Shown: positions 51,372-59,761, counted from the stretch's first letter. The stretch is DNA of 64,000 bases from Megasphaera sp. MJR8396C (GCF_001546855.1 NZ_KQ958207.1:23904-87903); one strand, 5' to 3'. Numbers and translations: made by a program. Notes: generated from the letters alone by a model not told the origin.

Positions 51372-52130
51372 ATGTGGAGAAAAAACAGTAAAGTTTGGAT
51401 ATTGACTGCCATTTTCATGTGTACTGCTGTACCGGCACTGGCTGCGTCGACCTTAACCGTCGGCAGCCGCGGCGATGAAGTCCGTTCTGTTCAGCAAGGG
51501 CTGCGCAGCAAGGGCTACAAAGTCAATGTCAACGGAGTATACACGAAAGAAACGGCACAGGCCGTGTCGAAATATCAGAAAGATAAGAAAATCCAGGTCA
51601 GCGGTACCGTTGGCGGTTGGACTTATTATCTCCTGACGGGCAGTCGCTCCATGTTACCTGCGAATCCACCCAAGAATAATCCCCCAGTCGCTAAGAAAGC
51701 ACAAGATATCAAGGTCAACGACCAGGCCGTATCGAAATATAAGCACTTTGGCGGCGGTGATGCCTTTGGCAATCAATTGGTCAACTCAGCGTATCAGTAC
51801 CTGGGCGTTCCCTATGTATTTGGCGGGAATACGCCCGATGGCTTTGACTGCTCGGGATTTACCAAGTATGTCTTTTCCCATAACGGCATCGAACTTCCGC
51901 GTATGGCGGATCAACAGTACGAAGTCGGCCAGCGGGTTCGCCGCACGGACCTCATGCCGGGCGATTTAGTATTCTTTACGACCTATGAACCGGGCGTGTC
52001 TCATACCGGTATCTATGTCGGTGACAACAACTTCATCAGCGCTACCAGCAGCGGCGGTATCCGCGTAGACAGTTTAGACAGCGGCTACTGGTCGTCGCGT
52101 TACGTCGGCGCTACCAGGGTTCGAAAATAA
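51372..52130 (+). CDS. Secreted NlpC/P60 peptidoglycan hydrolase with wall-binding domain
   Basis: A 252-residue exported endopeptidase. The signal peptide spans about residues 1-24, ending in A-L-A-A. A PG-binding-1 domain (about 25-90) has V-G-S-R-G-D-E-V-R-S-V-Q-Q-G-L. A Pro-rich linker (P-P-K-N-N-P-P) leads to the NlpC/P60 domain with the nucleophile in F-D-C-S-G-F near residue 160, L-M-P-G-D-L-V-F-F near residue 195, and the catalytic His in V-S-H-T-G-I-Y near residue 208. It probably cuts D-Glu-meso-Dap bonds in the stem peptide. GAGGAG precedes the ATG at 51372. Confidence 0.92.
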   Translation: MWRKNSKVWILTAIFMCTAVPALAASTLTVGSRGDEVRSVQQGLRSKGYKVNVNGVYTKETAQAVSKYQKDKKIQVSGTVGGWTYYLLTGSRSMLPANPPKNNPPVAKKAQDIKVNDQAVSKYKHFGGGDAFGNQLVNSAYQYLGVPYVFGGNTPDGFDCSGFTKYVFSHNGIELPRMADQQYEVGQRVRRTDLMPGDLVFFTTYEPGVSHTGIYVGDNNFISATSSGGIRVDSLDSGYWSSRYVGATRVRK

Positions 52131-52135
52131 GATGT

Positions 52136-52172
52136 AATGGCTAGGGAACAAGTCGTCTCTAGCCATTCCTTA
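52136..52172 (+). terminator. Hairpin after NlpC/P60 gene
   Basis: AATGGCTAG (52136-52144) and CTAGCCATT (52159-52167) form a perfect 9-bp stem with a 14-base loop 6 bases after the stop. The following CCTTAT is a weak T tract. Confidence 0.6.
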
Positions 52173-52209
52173 TACGGCAGTCCTTCCGATTTTTTATCGT
52201 CAAAAAAGG

Positions 52210-52239
52210 TTGCCGAACCGGGGGAAATGAGCGTATAAT
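52210..52239 (+). promoter_or_regulatory. alaS promoter
   Basis: -35 TTGCCG (52210-52215) and a perfect -10 TATAAT (52234-52239), spacer 18, about 42 bases before the alaS start. No T-box motif is present in the short leader. Confidence 0.72.
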
Positions 52240-52280
52240 TTTCCCATATAGAAAGATATGTAGAGGGAGTGTTTATTACT

Positions 52281-54887
52281 ATGAAGTACATGACGGGTAA
52301 TGAAATCCGTAAGGCCTATTTACAATTTTTTAAGAGCAAGGAACATCTGATCCTGCACAGTTTTCCCCTCATTCCGGAAAACGACCCCAGCCTGCTCCTC
52401 ATCGGCGCCGGCATGGCCCCGCTCAAGCCGTACTTTACGGGCAAGCTCGTCCCGCCGTCGTACCGGGTCACGACGAGCCAGAAGTGCATCCGTACCGGGG
52501 ACATCGACAACGTAGGCCGCACGGCCCGTCACCATACGTTCTTTGAAATGCTCGGCAACTTCTCTTTCGGCAACTATTTCAAGAAGGAAGCCATTTCCTG
52601 GGCTTGGGAATTTTTGACAGAAGTACTCGAACTGGACAAGAGCAAATTATACGTTACCATTTATCCCGATGATAAAGAAGCCTATGATTACTGGCATAAT
52701 ATGATCGGTCTTGCCGACGAAAGAATCTTCAAATTCGACGATAACTTCTGGGAAATCGGCGAAGGCCCTTGCGGTCCGGACAGCGAAATCTTCTACGACC
52801 TCGGCCCTGAACGCGGCTGTGGCCAGCCTACGTGCAACGTCGGCTGTGACTGCGACCGTTACCTGGAAATTTGGAACCTCGTTTTCACCCAGTTCAACCG
52901 GACGAAAGACGGAAAATACGAACCCCTCGAAAAGAAAAACATCGATACCGGCTGCGGCCTCGAACGACTGGCTTCGGTCATTCAGCAGAAGGAATCGAAC
53001 TTTGAAACAGACCTGATCTTCCCGATTATCGAAAAGGTCATTGCCATCAGCCACGGCGATTACAGCGATCCGCAGCAGAAGATCGCCATGAAGGTCATTG
53101 CCGACCATATTCGGGCCATTACGGTCATGATCTCCGACGGCATCCTGCCGTCTAACGAAGGCCGGGGTTACGTCCTGCGCCGTATCCTGCGCCGTGCCGT
53201 CCGTTTCGGCCGCCTCTTGGGCATCCGCGACATGTTCCTCGGCAGCCTCGTCGATACAGTCATGGATATCCTCGGCGATGAATATCCGGAATTGCGGGAA
53301 CGTCAGGAACTGATCAAACAGATCATCGATACGGAAGAAAAACAATTCAGTGCTACCCTGGCTCAGGGCATGGAACTCTTGAACGACATGATGAGCCAGA
53401 GCGACAATAAAGTCCTCTCCGGCGATAACGTATTCAAACTCTATGATACGTATGGCTTCCCCATGGAACTGACCGAAGAAATCGCTGGTGAAAATGGCAT
53501 GACCATCGATACCGATGGTTTTGAAGCAGCCATGAAGGAACAGCAGGAACGGGCCCGCGCTGCCCGTGCCGACGTATCAGCCAAAGTAGCTACGCCGGAC
53601 ACGACCAAACTTGACCAGTCGAAACTGATCAACGACCCGTCGGCCACCAAAGCCTCTATCGTCATGATCGGTAAAGGCGGCGTCGAAGTCGATGCAGCCC
53701 AGGCTGGGGAAGAAGTGACGATTATCGTTGACAACAACCCCTTCCACGCCGAAGGCGGCGGCCAGCTCAGCGATACGGGTGTTCTGGCCGGCGAAAAAGG
53801 GAAGGTTCAGGTTACCGATGCCAAAGCACTTCCGAATGGCTTAGTATACCTCATCGCCACCGTCGATGAAGGGACACTTCAGACAGGCGATACTGTCGAC
53901 GTTACAGTCCATCAGACACGCCATCTGAACCTGGCCCGTAACCACACAGCAACCCATCTCCTGCAGGCCGCCCTGCGCAAGATTTTGGGCAATCACGTCA
54001 ACCAGGCTGGCTCCTTAGTCACGCCGGACCACCTGCGCTTTGACTTTACCCATTTCTCGCCCGTGACCCAGGCCGAACTCGATGCTATCGAAAACCTGGT
54101 CAACGAAGAAATTCTTAAGAATATACCTGTAACCATCGAAGAAATGCCTATCGATGACGCCAAAGAAAAGGGCGCCATGGCCTTATTCGGTGAAAAATAC
54201 GGCGACGTCGTCCGCGTCGTCTCCGTCGATGACTTCAGCTGCGAACTCTGCGGCGGCTCCCACGTCGACAACACGTCGGTCATCGGCTCCTTCCGCATTA
54301 CTGGTGAATCCGGGACTGGATCCGGCGTCCGCCGCATCGAAGCCGTCACCGGCGAAGCAGCCCTGGCAGTAGCTAAAGCAGAATCCCGTGAACTCCAGCA
54401 ACTGGCCGACCTGCTCAAAGCCAAAGTCGGCGATACGACGGCTAAATTAGAAGCCCTCCTGGCTCAGGCCAAAGGCATGGAAAAAGAACTGGCTCAGCTC
54501 AAGAAAGAAGCCGCCATGTCCGATATGGACAGCATCTTAGCCGGTAAGGAAGATATCGGCGGGGTCTCGGTCATCACGGCTGTAGCCCAGGCCGATTCCA
54601 TGGACAACCTCCGCGATTTGGCCGACTCCGTCCTCGATAAGGTCGGCAGCGGCGTCGTCCTCTTGGGAATGGCCCACGACGATAAAGTTAACTTCGTCTG
54701 CAAGGTCGCTAAAGCCGATGTCAAACGCGGCCTCCACGCCGGCAAGATCATCAAGGCAGCCGCTCAGGCAGCCGGTGGGAACGGCGGCGGTCGTCCCGAT
54801 ATGGCCCAGGCCGGCGGCAAAGAACCGGAAAAATTGGCCGATGCCTTAAAAGCTGGCGCCGATGCCGTCCGTGATTTGTTAGGATAA
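52281..54887 (+). CDS. alaS: Alanyl-tRNA synthetase
   Basis: An 868-residue class II synthetase. The catalytic core includes R-K-A-Y-L-Q-F-F near the N-terminus, R-T-G-D-I-D-N-V-G-R near residue 70, and E-I-W-N-L-V-F-T-Q-F near residue 195. The editing domain has H-T-A-T-H-L-L-Q near residue 557 and C-E-L-C-G-G-S-H-V near residue 655. A helical and DHHA1 C-Ala domain with G-G-G-R-P-D-M-A-Q-A-G-G ends the protein. ATG at 52281 is preferred over the upstream GTG by distance from AGAGGGAG. ireB follows. Confidence 0.97.
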   Translation: MKYMTGNEIRKAYLQFFKSKEHLILHSFPLIPENDPSLLLIGAGMAPLKPYFTGKLVPPSYRVTTSQKCIRTGDIDNVGRTARHHTFFEMLGNFSFGNYFKKEAISWAWEFLTEVLELDKSKLYVTIYPDDKEAYDYWHNMIGLADERIFKFDDNFWEIGEGPCGPDSEIFYDLGPERGCGQPTCNVGCDCDRYLEIWNLVFTQFNRTKDGKYEPLEKKNIDTGCGLERLASVIQQKESNFETDLIFPIIEKVIAISHGDYSDPQQKIAMKVIADHIRAITVMISDGILPSNEGRGYVLRRILRRAVRFGRLLGIRDMFLGSLVDTVMDILGDEYPELRERQELIKQIIDTEEKQFSATLAQGMELLNDMMSQSDNKVLSGDNVFKLYDTYGFPMELTEEIAGENGMTIDTDGFEAAMKEQQERARAARADVSAKVATPDTTKLDQSKLINDPSATKASIVMIGKGGVEVDAAQAGEEVTIIVDNNPFHAEGGGQLSDTGVLAGEKGKVQVTDAKALPNGLVYLIATVDEGTLQTGDTVDVTVHQTRHLNLARNHTATHLLQAALRKILGNHVNQAGSLVTPDHLRFDFTHFSPVTQAELDAIENLVNEEILKNIPVTIEEMPIDDAKEKGAMALFGEKYGDVVRVVSVDDFSCELCGGSHVDNTSVIGSFRITGESGTGSGVRRIEAVTGEAALAVAKAESRELQQLADLLKAKVGDTTAKLEALLAQAKGMEKELAQLKKEAAMSDMDSILAGKEDIGGVSVITAVAQADSMDNLRDLADSVLDKVGSGVVLLGMAHDDKVNFVCKVAKADVKRGLHAGKIIKAAAQAAGGNGGGRPDMAQAGGKEPEKLADALKAGADAVRDLLG

Positions 54888-54932
54888 ATTTTTGGCAGTC
54901 ATGCCAATTGAATAAAAAGGATGTGAGTCAAT

Positions 54933-55193
54933 ATGGCAGTCAATGACGAAACGATGATTATGCAAAACCGCAGCGAAGAACAGACCGTTGCGTCCATGAT
55001 TCTCGAAGATGTCTATCACGCATTGGAAGAAAAAGGGTACAACCCGATCAATCAGATCGTCGGCTACTTACTGTCCGGTGATCCGACGTATATTACGAGC
55101 CACAACAATGCTCGCAGCAATATCCGCCGCATTGAACGGGACGAACTGATCGAAGAATTAGTCCGTTCCTACGTCAAACAGCGGAACTTATAG
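54933..55193 (+). CDS. ireB: IreB family regulatory phosphoprotein (UPF0297)
   Basis: An 86-residue small protein with [31 protein letters not shown] core and I-T-S-H-N-N-A-R, the signature of UPF0297. In Enterococcus, IreB is phosphorylated by the kinase IreK and affects cephalosporin tolerance. No PASTA kinase gene is in the window. Position between alaS and ruvX is the standard Firmicute order. AAAAGGATGTGAG precedes the ATG. Confidence 0.92.
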   Translation: MAVNDETMIMQNRSEEQTVASMILEDVYHALEEKGYNPINQIVGYLLSGDPTYITSHNNARSNIRRIERDELIEELVRSYVKQRNL

Positions 55194-55200
55194 GAGGCAT

Positions 55201-55617
55201 ATGCGAATTTTAGGACTCGACGTCGGTTCCAAGACGATAGGCGTTGCCTGCAGCGACGCCCTGCTGATTACGGCCCAAGGCGTAGAAACGATTCGCCGCA
55301 AGTCGGATGAAGCAGACTTTGCCCGCCTGCACGAACTGATCAAAGAAAAAGAAGTACACTGCATCGTCGTAGGCAAACCACGCCATATGAATGGTGATTA
55401 CAGTGATAACATGAAACACATCGAAGAATTCGTTCAACGATTCCAGAAAACCGTCCCGAACGTAGACATTGTCTATTGGGATGAACGCCTGACGACCATC
55501 ATGGCCCAGAATGTATTAAAAGAAGGAAATGTGCGGCGCGAAAAGCGCAAGCAATTTGTCGATAAAATGGCGGCAATCCTTATTTTACAAAATTATTTAG
55601 ACGCTCATGCTCACTAA
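55201..55617 (+). CDS. ruvX: YqgF/RuvX putative Holliday junction resolvase
   Basis: A 138-residue RNase H-fold nuclease. The first acidic residue is in L-G-L-D-V-G-S-K near residue 6. V-V-G-K-P-R-H-M-N-G lies near residue 58, W-D-E-R-L-T-T near residue 98, and the last aspartate in V-D-K-M-A-A near residue 121. YqgF proteins have been linked to 16S rRNA 5' processing as well as junction cutting. It starts 7 bases after ireB. Confidence 0.93.
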   Translation: MRILGLDVGSKTIGVACSDALLITAQGVETIRRKSDEADFARLHELIKEKEVHCIVVGKPRHMNGDYSDNMKHIEEFVQRFQKTVPNVDIVYWDERLTTIMAQNVLKEGNVRREKRKQFVDKMAAILILQNYLDAHAH

Positions 55618-55628
55618 GGAGGACTATC

Positions 55629-55916
55629 ATGTCGGAAGAAATGAACAACGAATTGGAAGAAGTTATCATCGTTACCGCAACGGATGACGACGGCAATGAA
55701 GTAAATTATCAGGAAGTACAGCGCATCGACATTGACGGCAAAGTATTCGCCCTTCTCGTCGAAGTTCCTGACAGTGAAGACGACGATGCCGACGACGACG
55801 GCGATGCTATCGTAGCCCGCGTCGATGTGGAAGACGGCGAAGAAGTCTATGTTGCGCCGACGGATGAAGAATTCGACGCAGCTAATGCCGCTTTTGATGA
55901 ACTTTTTTCGGAATAA
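55629..55916 (+). CDS. DUF1292 acidic protein
   Basis: A 95-residue strongly acidic protein. I-I-V-T-A-T-D-D-D-G-N-E and V-F-A-L-L-V-E-V-P match DUF1292 (Bacillus YrzB). A D/E cluster follows at about residues 52-64 (S-E-D-D-D-A-D-D-D-G). Function is not established. GGAGGA precedes the ATG. Last gene of the alaS unit. Confidence 0.88.
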   Translation: MSEEMNNELEEVIIVTATDDDGNEVNYQEVQRIDIDGKVFALLVEVPDSEDDDADDDGDAIVARVDVEDGEEVYVAPTDEEFDAANAAFDELFSE

Positions 55917-55929
55917 CGATTCAGTAGGT

Positions 55930-55966
55930 ACTGTCCCGGCATAAAGCTTGGGACAGTTTCCTCGTT
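55930..55966 (+). terminator. Terminator after DUF1292 gene
   Basis: ACTGTCCC (55930-55937) and GGGACAGT (55950-55957) form a perfect 8-bp stem with a 12-base loop, followed by TTTCCTCGTTTT. Confidence 0.8.
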
Positions 55967-55990
55967 TTGTATTGCAGTAAGGATGACACA

Positions 55991-56034
55991 GGGACTCGCG
56001 CCCCGGCAAGATGCCCGGATGCGAAGTCCCTTTT
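55991..56034 (+). promoter_or_regulatory. Hairpin leader just ahead of LysR gene
   Basis: GGGACTCGC (55991-55999) pairs with GCG-A-AGTCCC (56021-56030) with one bulge, and an inner GGCA (56005-56008) pairs with TGCC (56012-56015). TTTT follows. The hairpin ends 20 bases before the regulator ATG and may act as an attenuator or a second terminator. Confidence 0.5.
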
Positions 56035-56050
56035 CAAGTGGGGGAGTAAC

Positions 56051-56944
56051 ATGGAATTGCCATCGATACAGCAATTGCGGAATTTTGTCATTTACAGTAA
56101 ATACGGTAACTTTACAGCCGCTGCTAAGGCGGCTAACATCACTCAGTCGGCCTTCAGCGCTCAAATGAAGAAGCTGGAAGAACTCCTAGGCGTCCACCTC
56201 ATCGAGCGCTCCAACCGCGGCAGCCACCTGACGCCGGAAGGGAAGGACTTTTATACCAAGATAAGCCATATCCTCGGTGAACTCGAAGCCGTCGTCAGTG
56301 AGCTTCCCGGAAGGGCGGCGACGGCCCAACCTCTGGCCGTGGGTATCATGCTGTCCTTAGGTGACGTCCACATGAACCGCCATCTGGCTTACTTTCAGGA
56401 TCATCACAGCGGCGCGTCCTTTCGGGTCTATAACCTCGAAGTGCGGGAAATGCTCCAATGGCTGAAGGATGACCGTCTCGATATCGTATCCCTGTTTTAC
56501 TTGCCGAGCCTTAACCTCGACGACTACGAAAAGGTTTTCTTTGGGACCGACAACATCGTCTACTATAAGCCGGGTCTCGACGTCAGCGGTACTTCCATTC
56601 CCGCGAAAGACGTAGCAGCAGAGCCCTTGGCGCAATATTCGCCGCAGTATGAGATGAACGCCTATATCGGCCGTTATTTTGAAGCCCAGGACTGTCAGCC
56701 CCAGAAGACGAAAGCCTGGTTCTCTACGCCCTATGCCATGCTCAATTACTGTCAGCAGAACCAGATCGGGGCCTTGCTGCCCGAACGATTTTTACGGGCT
56801 ATGGGCGTCGTCGAAAACTACGCTCAGCTCGATCCGCCTATCCATTTGCCATGCTATTTGGTCTACAAAAAAAAGAATCCTAAGTACGCTGCCATCCAAG
56901 TATTTGTCGAGTATATCCGCCGCGTCTACCACATTGAAACCTAG
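56051..56944 (+). CDS. LysR-family transcriptional regulator
   Basis: A 297-residue regulator. The N-terminal winged helix has L-R-N-F-V-I-Y-S-K-Y-G-N-F-T-A-A-A-K and the recognition segment I-T-Q-S-A-F-S-A-Q-M-K-K-L-E near residues 29-42, then L-G-V-H-L-I-E-R. A periplasmic-binding-like effector domain follows from about residue 90. ATG at 56051 lies after GGGGGAG; the earlier in-frame start at 55967 would run through the hairpin and is rejected. It is followed by a strong terminator and then an MFS gene, a likely target. Confidence 0.9.
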   Translation: MELPSIQQLRNFVIYSKYGNFTAAAKAANITQSAFSAQMKKLEELLGVHLIERSNRGSHLTPEGKDFYTKISHILGELEAVVSELPGRAATAQPLAVGIMLSLGDVHMNRHLAYFQDHHSGASFRVYNLEVREMLQWLKDDRLDIVSLFYLPSLNLDDYEKVFFGTDNIVYYKPGLDVSGTSIPAKDVAAEPLAQYSPQYEMNAYIGRYFEAQDCQPQKTKAWFSTPYAMLNYCQQNQIGALLPERFLRAMGVVENYAQLDPPIHLPCYLVYKKKNPKYAAIQVFVEYIRRVYHIET

Positions 56945-56950
56945 TCCATG

Positions 56951-56998
56951 AAAGATATTTGTCATCAAAAAAAACGATGACAAATATCTTTTTTTTCT
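56951..56998 (+). terminator. Perfect 16-bp terminator after LysR gene
   Basis: AAAGATATTTGTCATC (56951-56966) and GATGACAAATATCTTT (56976-56991) form a 16-bp perfect stem with a poly-A loop and a trailing T run. Confidence 0.93.
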
Positions 56999-57065
56999 GT
57001 TATACAAGGGGCGGCGGAAGGTGTAGAATCTAGCTTGCAAATACGAAAGGAGCAGTGAATGCTGT

Positions 57066-58271
57066 ATGTCAAATCAATCACTTTGGAACAAGGATTTCCT
57101 GCTTGATACGGGAATCAACTTCGTCGTCTACCTCATCTATTATCTGTTAATGGTCATCATCGCCGTCGTCGCTAAAGACCAACTCCACGCCTCTTTAGGG
57201 GAAGCGGGACTGGCATCGGGCATCTTCATCGTCGGCACCCTCTTGGCACGCCTTCAGTTCGGCAAGGCCATTGAACTCTACGGCCGCCGCATGTCTCTTT
57301 ATGGCGGCATCATCTTTTACTTCGTAACGACCTTATTGTATTTCTATATCCCGAATCTAGCTATTCTCTACGTAATCCGCTTCCTCAACGGCATGGCTTA
57401 CGGCATCGTATCGACGGCGACCAACACCATCGTTGCCTCCTGTATTCCGCCTGAAAAGAGAGGCCAGGGCATCAACTATTACGGCCTCAGCACCAGCCTG
57501 GCCGCTGCTGTCGGTCCTTTCTTGGGCATGCTCCTCATCGTCATTACCAACTTCACCTTCATCATTACCCTCTGCGCCGTCTTGGTCGGCCTGTGCATGA
57601 TCGGCTGCATCATCCTTCATATCAATGAAATTGAACTGACGTCCGAACAGATCGCCAAGATGAAAGCCATGACCCTCGACAACTACGTCGAATACCGCGT
57701 CATGGTCATCTCCATCATCGGTTTCTTCATGGGCTTTGCCTATTCCAGCGTCCTGACCTTCCTGGCCGCTTATGCCCGGGAAATCAACTTAGTCGAAGCC
57801 GGGACCTTCTTCTTCGTCGTCTACGCCGTCGTCATTACCTTGACTCGTCCGCTGACGGGCATCATCTTCGACCGCAAAGGCGAAAACTACGTCCTCTATC
57901 CTTGCTACATCTGTCTTGCCATCGGCCTCTTCCTGCTCAGCATTACAGGGACTTCGTGGCAGCTCCTCTTGTCCGGCGTCTTCGTCGGCCTCGGCTATGG
58001 GACCTTCATGTCGAACGGTCAGGCCGTCTGCATCAAATTGACGCCGCCCTACCGTATCAGCGTTGCCTTGTCGACGTACTTCGTCGCCCTTGACCTCGGC
58101 ATCGGCGTCGGTCCTTACGTTCTCGGCAGCCTCCAGGGCCTCTTGACCTTCCCGCAGCTCTACATTGTAGCCGGTGTCATCGCCGCTGCCTGCTTCGTCT
58201 TGTATTATCTCTTCTATGGACGGAAAATCAACCTCATCAATCGTGCCGTCCGTATCTATATTCACGCCTGA
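57066..58271 (+). CDS. MFS transporter
   Basis: A 401-residue twelve-helix transporter. The loop 2-3 motif appears as G-K-A-I-E-L-Y-G-R-R-M-S-L near residue 70, and the second half has D-R-K-G-E-N-Y-V near residue 268. The predicted helices cover nearly the full length, with short loops. No periplasmic domain is present. AGGAG lies 13 bases before the ATG, a long spacing. Substrate is unknown; the preceding LysR gene may regulate it. It resembles drug or sugar efflux members (DHA-like), but this is a weak guess. Confidence 0.85.
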   Translation: MSNQSLWNKDFLLDTGINFVVYLIYYLLMVIIAVVAKDQLHASLGEAGLASGIFIVGTLLARLQFGKAIELYGRRMSLYGGIIFYFVTTLLYFYIPNLAILYVIRFLNGMAYGIVSTATNTIVASCIPPEKRGQGINYYGLSTSLAAAVGPFLGMLLIVITNFTFIITLCAVLVGLCMIGCIILHINEIELTSEQIAKMKAMTLDNYVEYRVMVISIIGFFMGFAYSSVLTFLAAYAREINLVEAGTFFFVVYAVVITLTRPLTGIIFDRKGENYVLYPCYICLAIGLFLLSITGTSWQLLLSGVFVGLGYGTFMSNGQAVCIKLTPPYRISVALSTYFVALDLGIGVGPYVLGSLQGLLTFPQLYIVAGVIAAACFVLYYLFYGRKINLINRAVRIYIHA

Positions 58272-58304
58272 GGCGTCTCATATATTTCATTTTCCCCGGA
58301 TTCA

Positions 58305-58340
58305 GGGACTGTGCCTTACCTTCAGCACGGTCCCTTTTTT
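58305..58340 (+). terminator. Intrinsic terminator after MFS gene
   Basis: GGGACTGTGC (58305-58314) pairs with GCACGGTCCC (58325-58334) over 10 bp with one G-U pair, followed by TTTTTT. Confidence 0.88.
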
Positions 58341-58355
58341 GGGCCTTGCGGTCGT

Positions 58356-58384
58356 TTGAAGTTTATTCGTCAGTCGGGTATAAT
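58356..58384 (+). promoter_or_regulatory. Promoter of thioredoxin-fold gene
   Basis: -35 TTGAAG (58356-58361) and perfect -10 TATAAT (58379-58384), spacer 17, with AAAGGAG and ATG at 58402. Confidence 0.75.
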
Positions 58385-58401
58385 AGACGAAAGGAGAAAT
58401 C

Positions 58402-58944
58402 ATGAGGACAAAAACGAAAGTACTGGTATGCTTAGCCGCCGTCTGCGTCGTGCTCAGCCTCTTTTTTTGGCCCGAAAAAGAACCCGATGCCTACAGCTCG
58501 GCGACAATAGAAGCGGCCGAAGAAGTGAGCCGGGCCGAAACGGAAATGCTGGCCCCTGATGAACGGCTCTACGGTGAAGATGGTGACGTGCGCCTGCAGG
58601 ACTTATATAATCAAAAACCGGTCTGTCTCTTTTTCTGGGCCGTCTGGAGCGACGACAGCCTGAAGAACTTAGCCCTTCTGGAAGAGATGTATCAGAAGTA
58701 TGGAGCGGACGTTACCTTTGTCGCCGTGCCTACCGGTCCCGATGCTGACAAGGGGGCAGCCTACTGCCGCAAGAAAGGCTACGGGATCCCCGTCTATGGC
58801 GGTGACGGCCAACTTTTTCGTGACTACGGCATCGCCGACGTGCCGCAGGTCATCTTCATCGCCCGGGGCGGCCAGATGAGCTTTCCTTATCGCGGCGTCC
58901 TGACCGAGCGCCAAATGGAGGTAGAATTGGAAAAGATAAAATAA
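58402..58944 (+). CDS. Membrane-anchored thioredoxin-fold protein without CxxC
   Basis: A 180-residue protein with an N-terminal hydrophobic anchor or signal at residues 6-23. The remainder resembles TlpA/ResA thioredoxin-like domains: L-Q-D-L-Y-N-Q-K-P near residue 68, then F-F-W-A-V-W-S-D-D-S where relatives have F-W-A-x-W-C-x-x-C. Further on come F-V-A-V-P-T-G-P-D and the cis-Pro region I-A-D-V-P-Q-V-I-F-I. Both redox cysteines are replaced by serine, so classical oxidoreductase activity is not expected. It is monocistronic. Confidence 0.75.
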   Translation: MRTKTKVLVCLAAVCVVLSLFFWPEKEPDAYSSATIEAAEEVSRAETEMLAPDERLYGEDGDVRLQDLYNQKPVCLFFWAVWSDDSLKNLALLEEMYQKYGADVTFVAVPTGPDADKGAAYCRKKGYGIPVYGGDGQLFRDYGIADVPQVIFIARGGQMSFPYRGVLTERQMEVELEKIK

Positions 58945-58954
58945 TAAAAAAGAC

Positions 58955-58983
58955 TTGCCAAGAAGACGAAAACACGGTATACT
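58955..58983 (+). promoter_or_regulatory. tRNA-Val promoter
   Basis: -35 TTGCCA (58955-58960) and -10 TATACT (58978-58983), spacer 17, about 30 bases before the mature tRNA. Confidence 0.75.
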
Positions 58984-59012
58984 ATACAAGTCGCATGAAA
59001 CTTGCGCTGTAT

Positions 59013-59089
59013 GGGCGGTTAGCTCAGTTGGTTAGAGTATCTCGTTGACATCGAGGGGGTCGATGGTTCGAATCCATTACCGCCCACCA
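59013..59089 (+). tRNA. tRNA-Val (GAC)
   Basis: A full cloverleaf: acceptor GGGCGGT pairs with ACCGCCC, discriminator A and encoded CCA at 59087-59089. The D arm is GCTC/GAGT, the anticodon stem TCTCG/CGAGG, the anticodon loop TTGACAT giving GAC, and the T arm GATGG-TTCGAAT-CCATT. GAC reads valine codons GUC and GUU. Confidence 0.96.
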
Positions 59090-59095
59090 TACATG

Positions 59096-59146
59096 AGCCC
59101 GGTTGTATCCATTATTCTTTGAGTAATGATACAACCGGGCTTTTTC
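59096..59146 (+). terminator. 19-bp terminator after tRNA-Val
   Basis: AGCCCGGTTGTATC (59096-59109) pairs with GATACAACCGGGCT (59128-59141), extended by CATTA/TAATG, then TTTTT. Confidence 0.93.
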
Positions 59147-59282
59147 TTTTTGCCCTTTTGAATCAGAAAAATTATTCAAAACTTTTGCGAATAATAGGTG
59201 TATTATAGACAAATTATGTCCTGATTAGTGATCTATACGCTTATTTGGGACAAGATATGCTAAACAATAGATGTATTCCAGA

Positions 59283-59317
59283 AACAGCCGATATATCCCA
59301 ATTCGGCTGTTTTTTTA
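59283..59317 (+). terminator. Orphan intrinsic terminator
   Basis: AACAGCCGA (59283-59291) and TCGGCTGTT (59303-59311) form a perfect 9-bp stem followed by TTTTTT. No gene ends before it; 59147-59282 has no open frame that I can support, so it may end a small RNA or catch read-through. Confidence 0.75.
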
Positions 59318-59401
59318 TATAGAAATTATGTTGTCCTTTTTGTTTTCGCCTTTCTATAAAAGGGAATAGGGGCCCTTTCTTATAGTTAAAATTGTAATAT
59401 A

Positions 59402-59520
59402 TTGACACATGATATACTTTGTTAGAGAAAATTTATATTTTTTATGGTGTTAATATTTATGTAAAGACACAAAATTTCTTATAGATAAGCTTTACAAGTT
59501 ATTTGACAGAATGATATACT
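59402..59520 (+). repeat. Repeated TTGACA-ATGATATACT motif in AT-rich gap
   Basis: TTGACACATGATATACT at 59402-59418 and TTGACAGAATGATATACT at 59503-59520 are near copies 101 bases apart. They lie in the AT-rich stretch 59318-59760, where I see no coding sequence. They could be paired regulator sites for the adhesin gene or overlapping promoter elements. Confidence 0.45.
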
Positions 59521-59761
59521 ATATCAAAGATTAAAACAATCCACATTATAATATAAAGATAAATTGGGATAACTAGCGTATTTGTAGTACATGATTTAGC
59601 TTACAACTTCAATAATAAAACAAAATAAATAAAACTTTGTGGATGAGTATTGTCAAATATTAAAAGAGAAATGATATTTATAAATAAGTTTTTATGTGGT
59701 CCCAATTTTATTTTTTGAAGTGTAACTTATCGTTAGAGTGTATACGTTTCATTGAAAAAAC

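Noticed and set aside
59024..59212. Minus-strand frame across the tRNA ending with D-S-N-H-R-P-P-R-C
   Set aside because: This peptide is a well-known spurious translation of tRNA complements; the locus is tRNA-Val and its terminator.
59318..59760. Remnant of an insertion sequence in the AT-rich gap before the adhesin
   Set aside because: No transposase fragment, terminal inverted repeats or target duplication could be found by eye.
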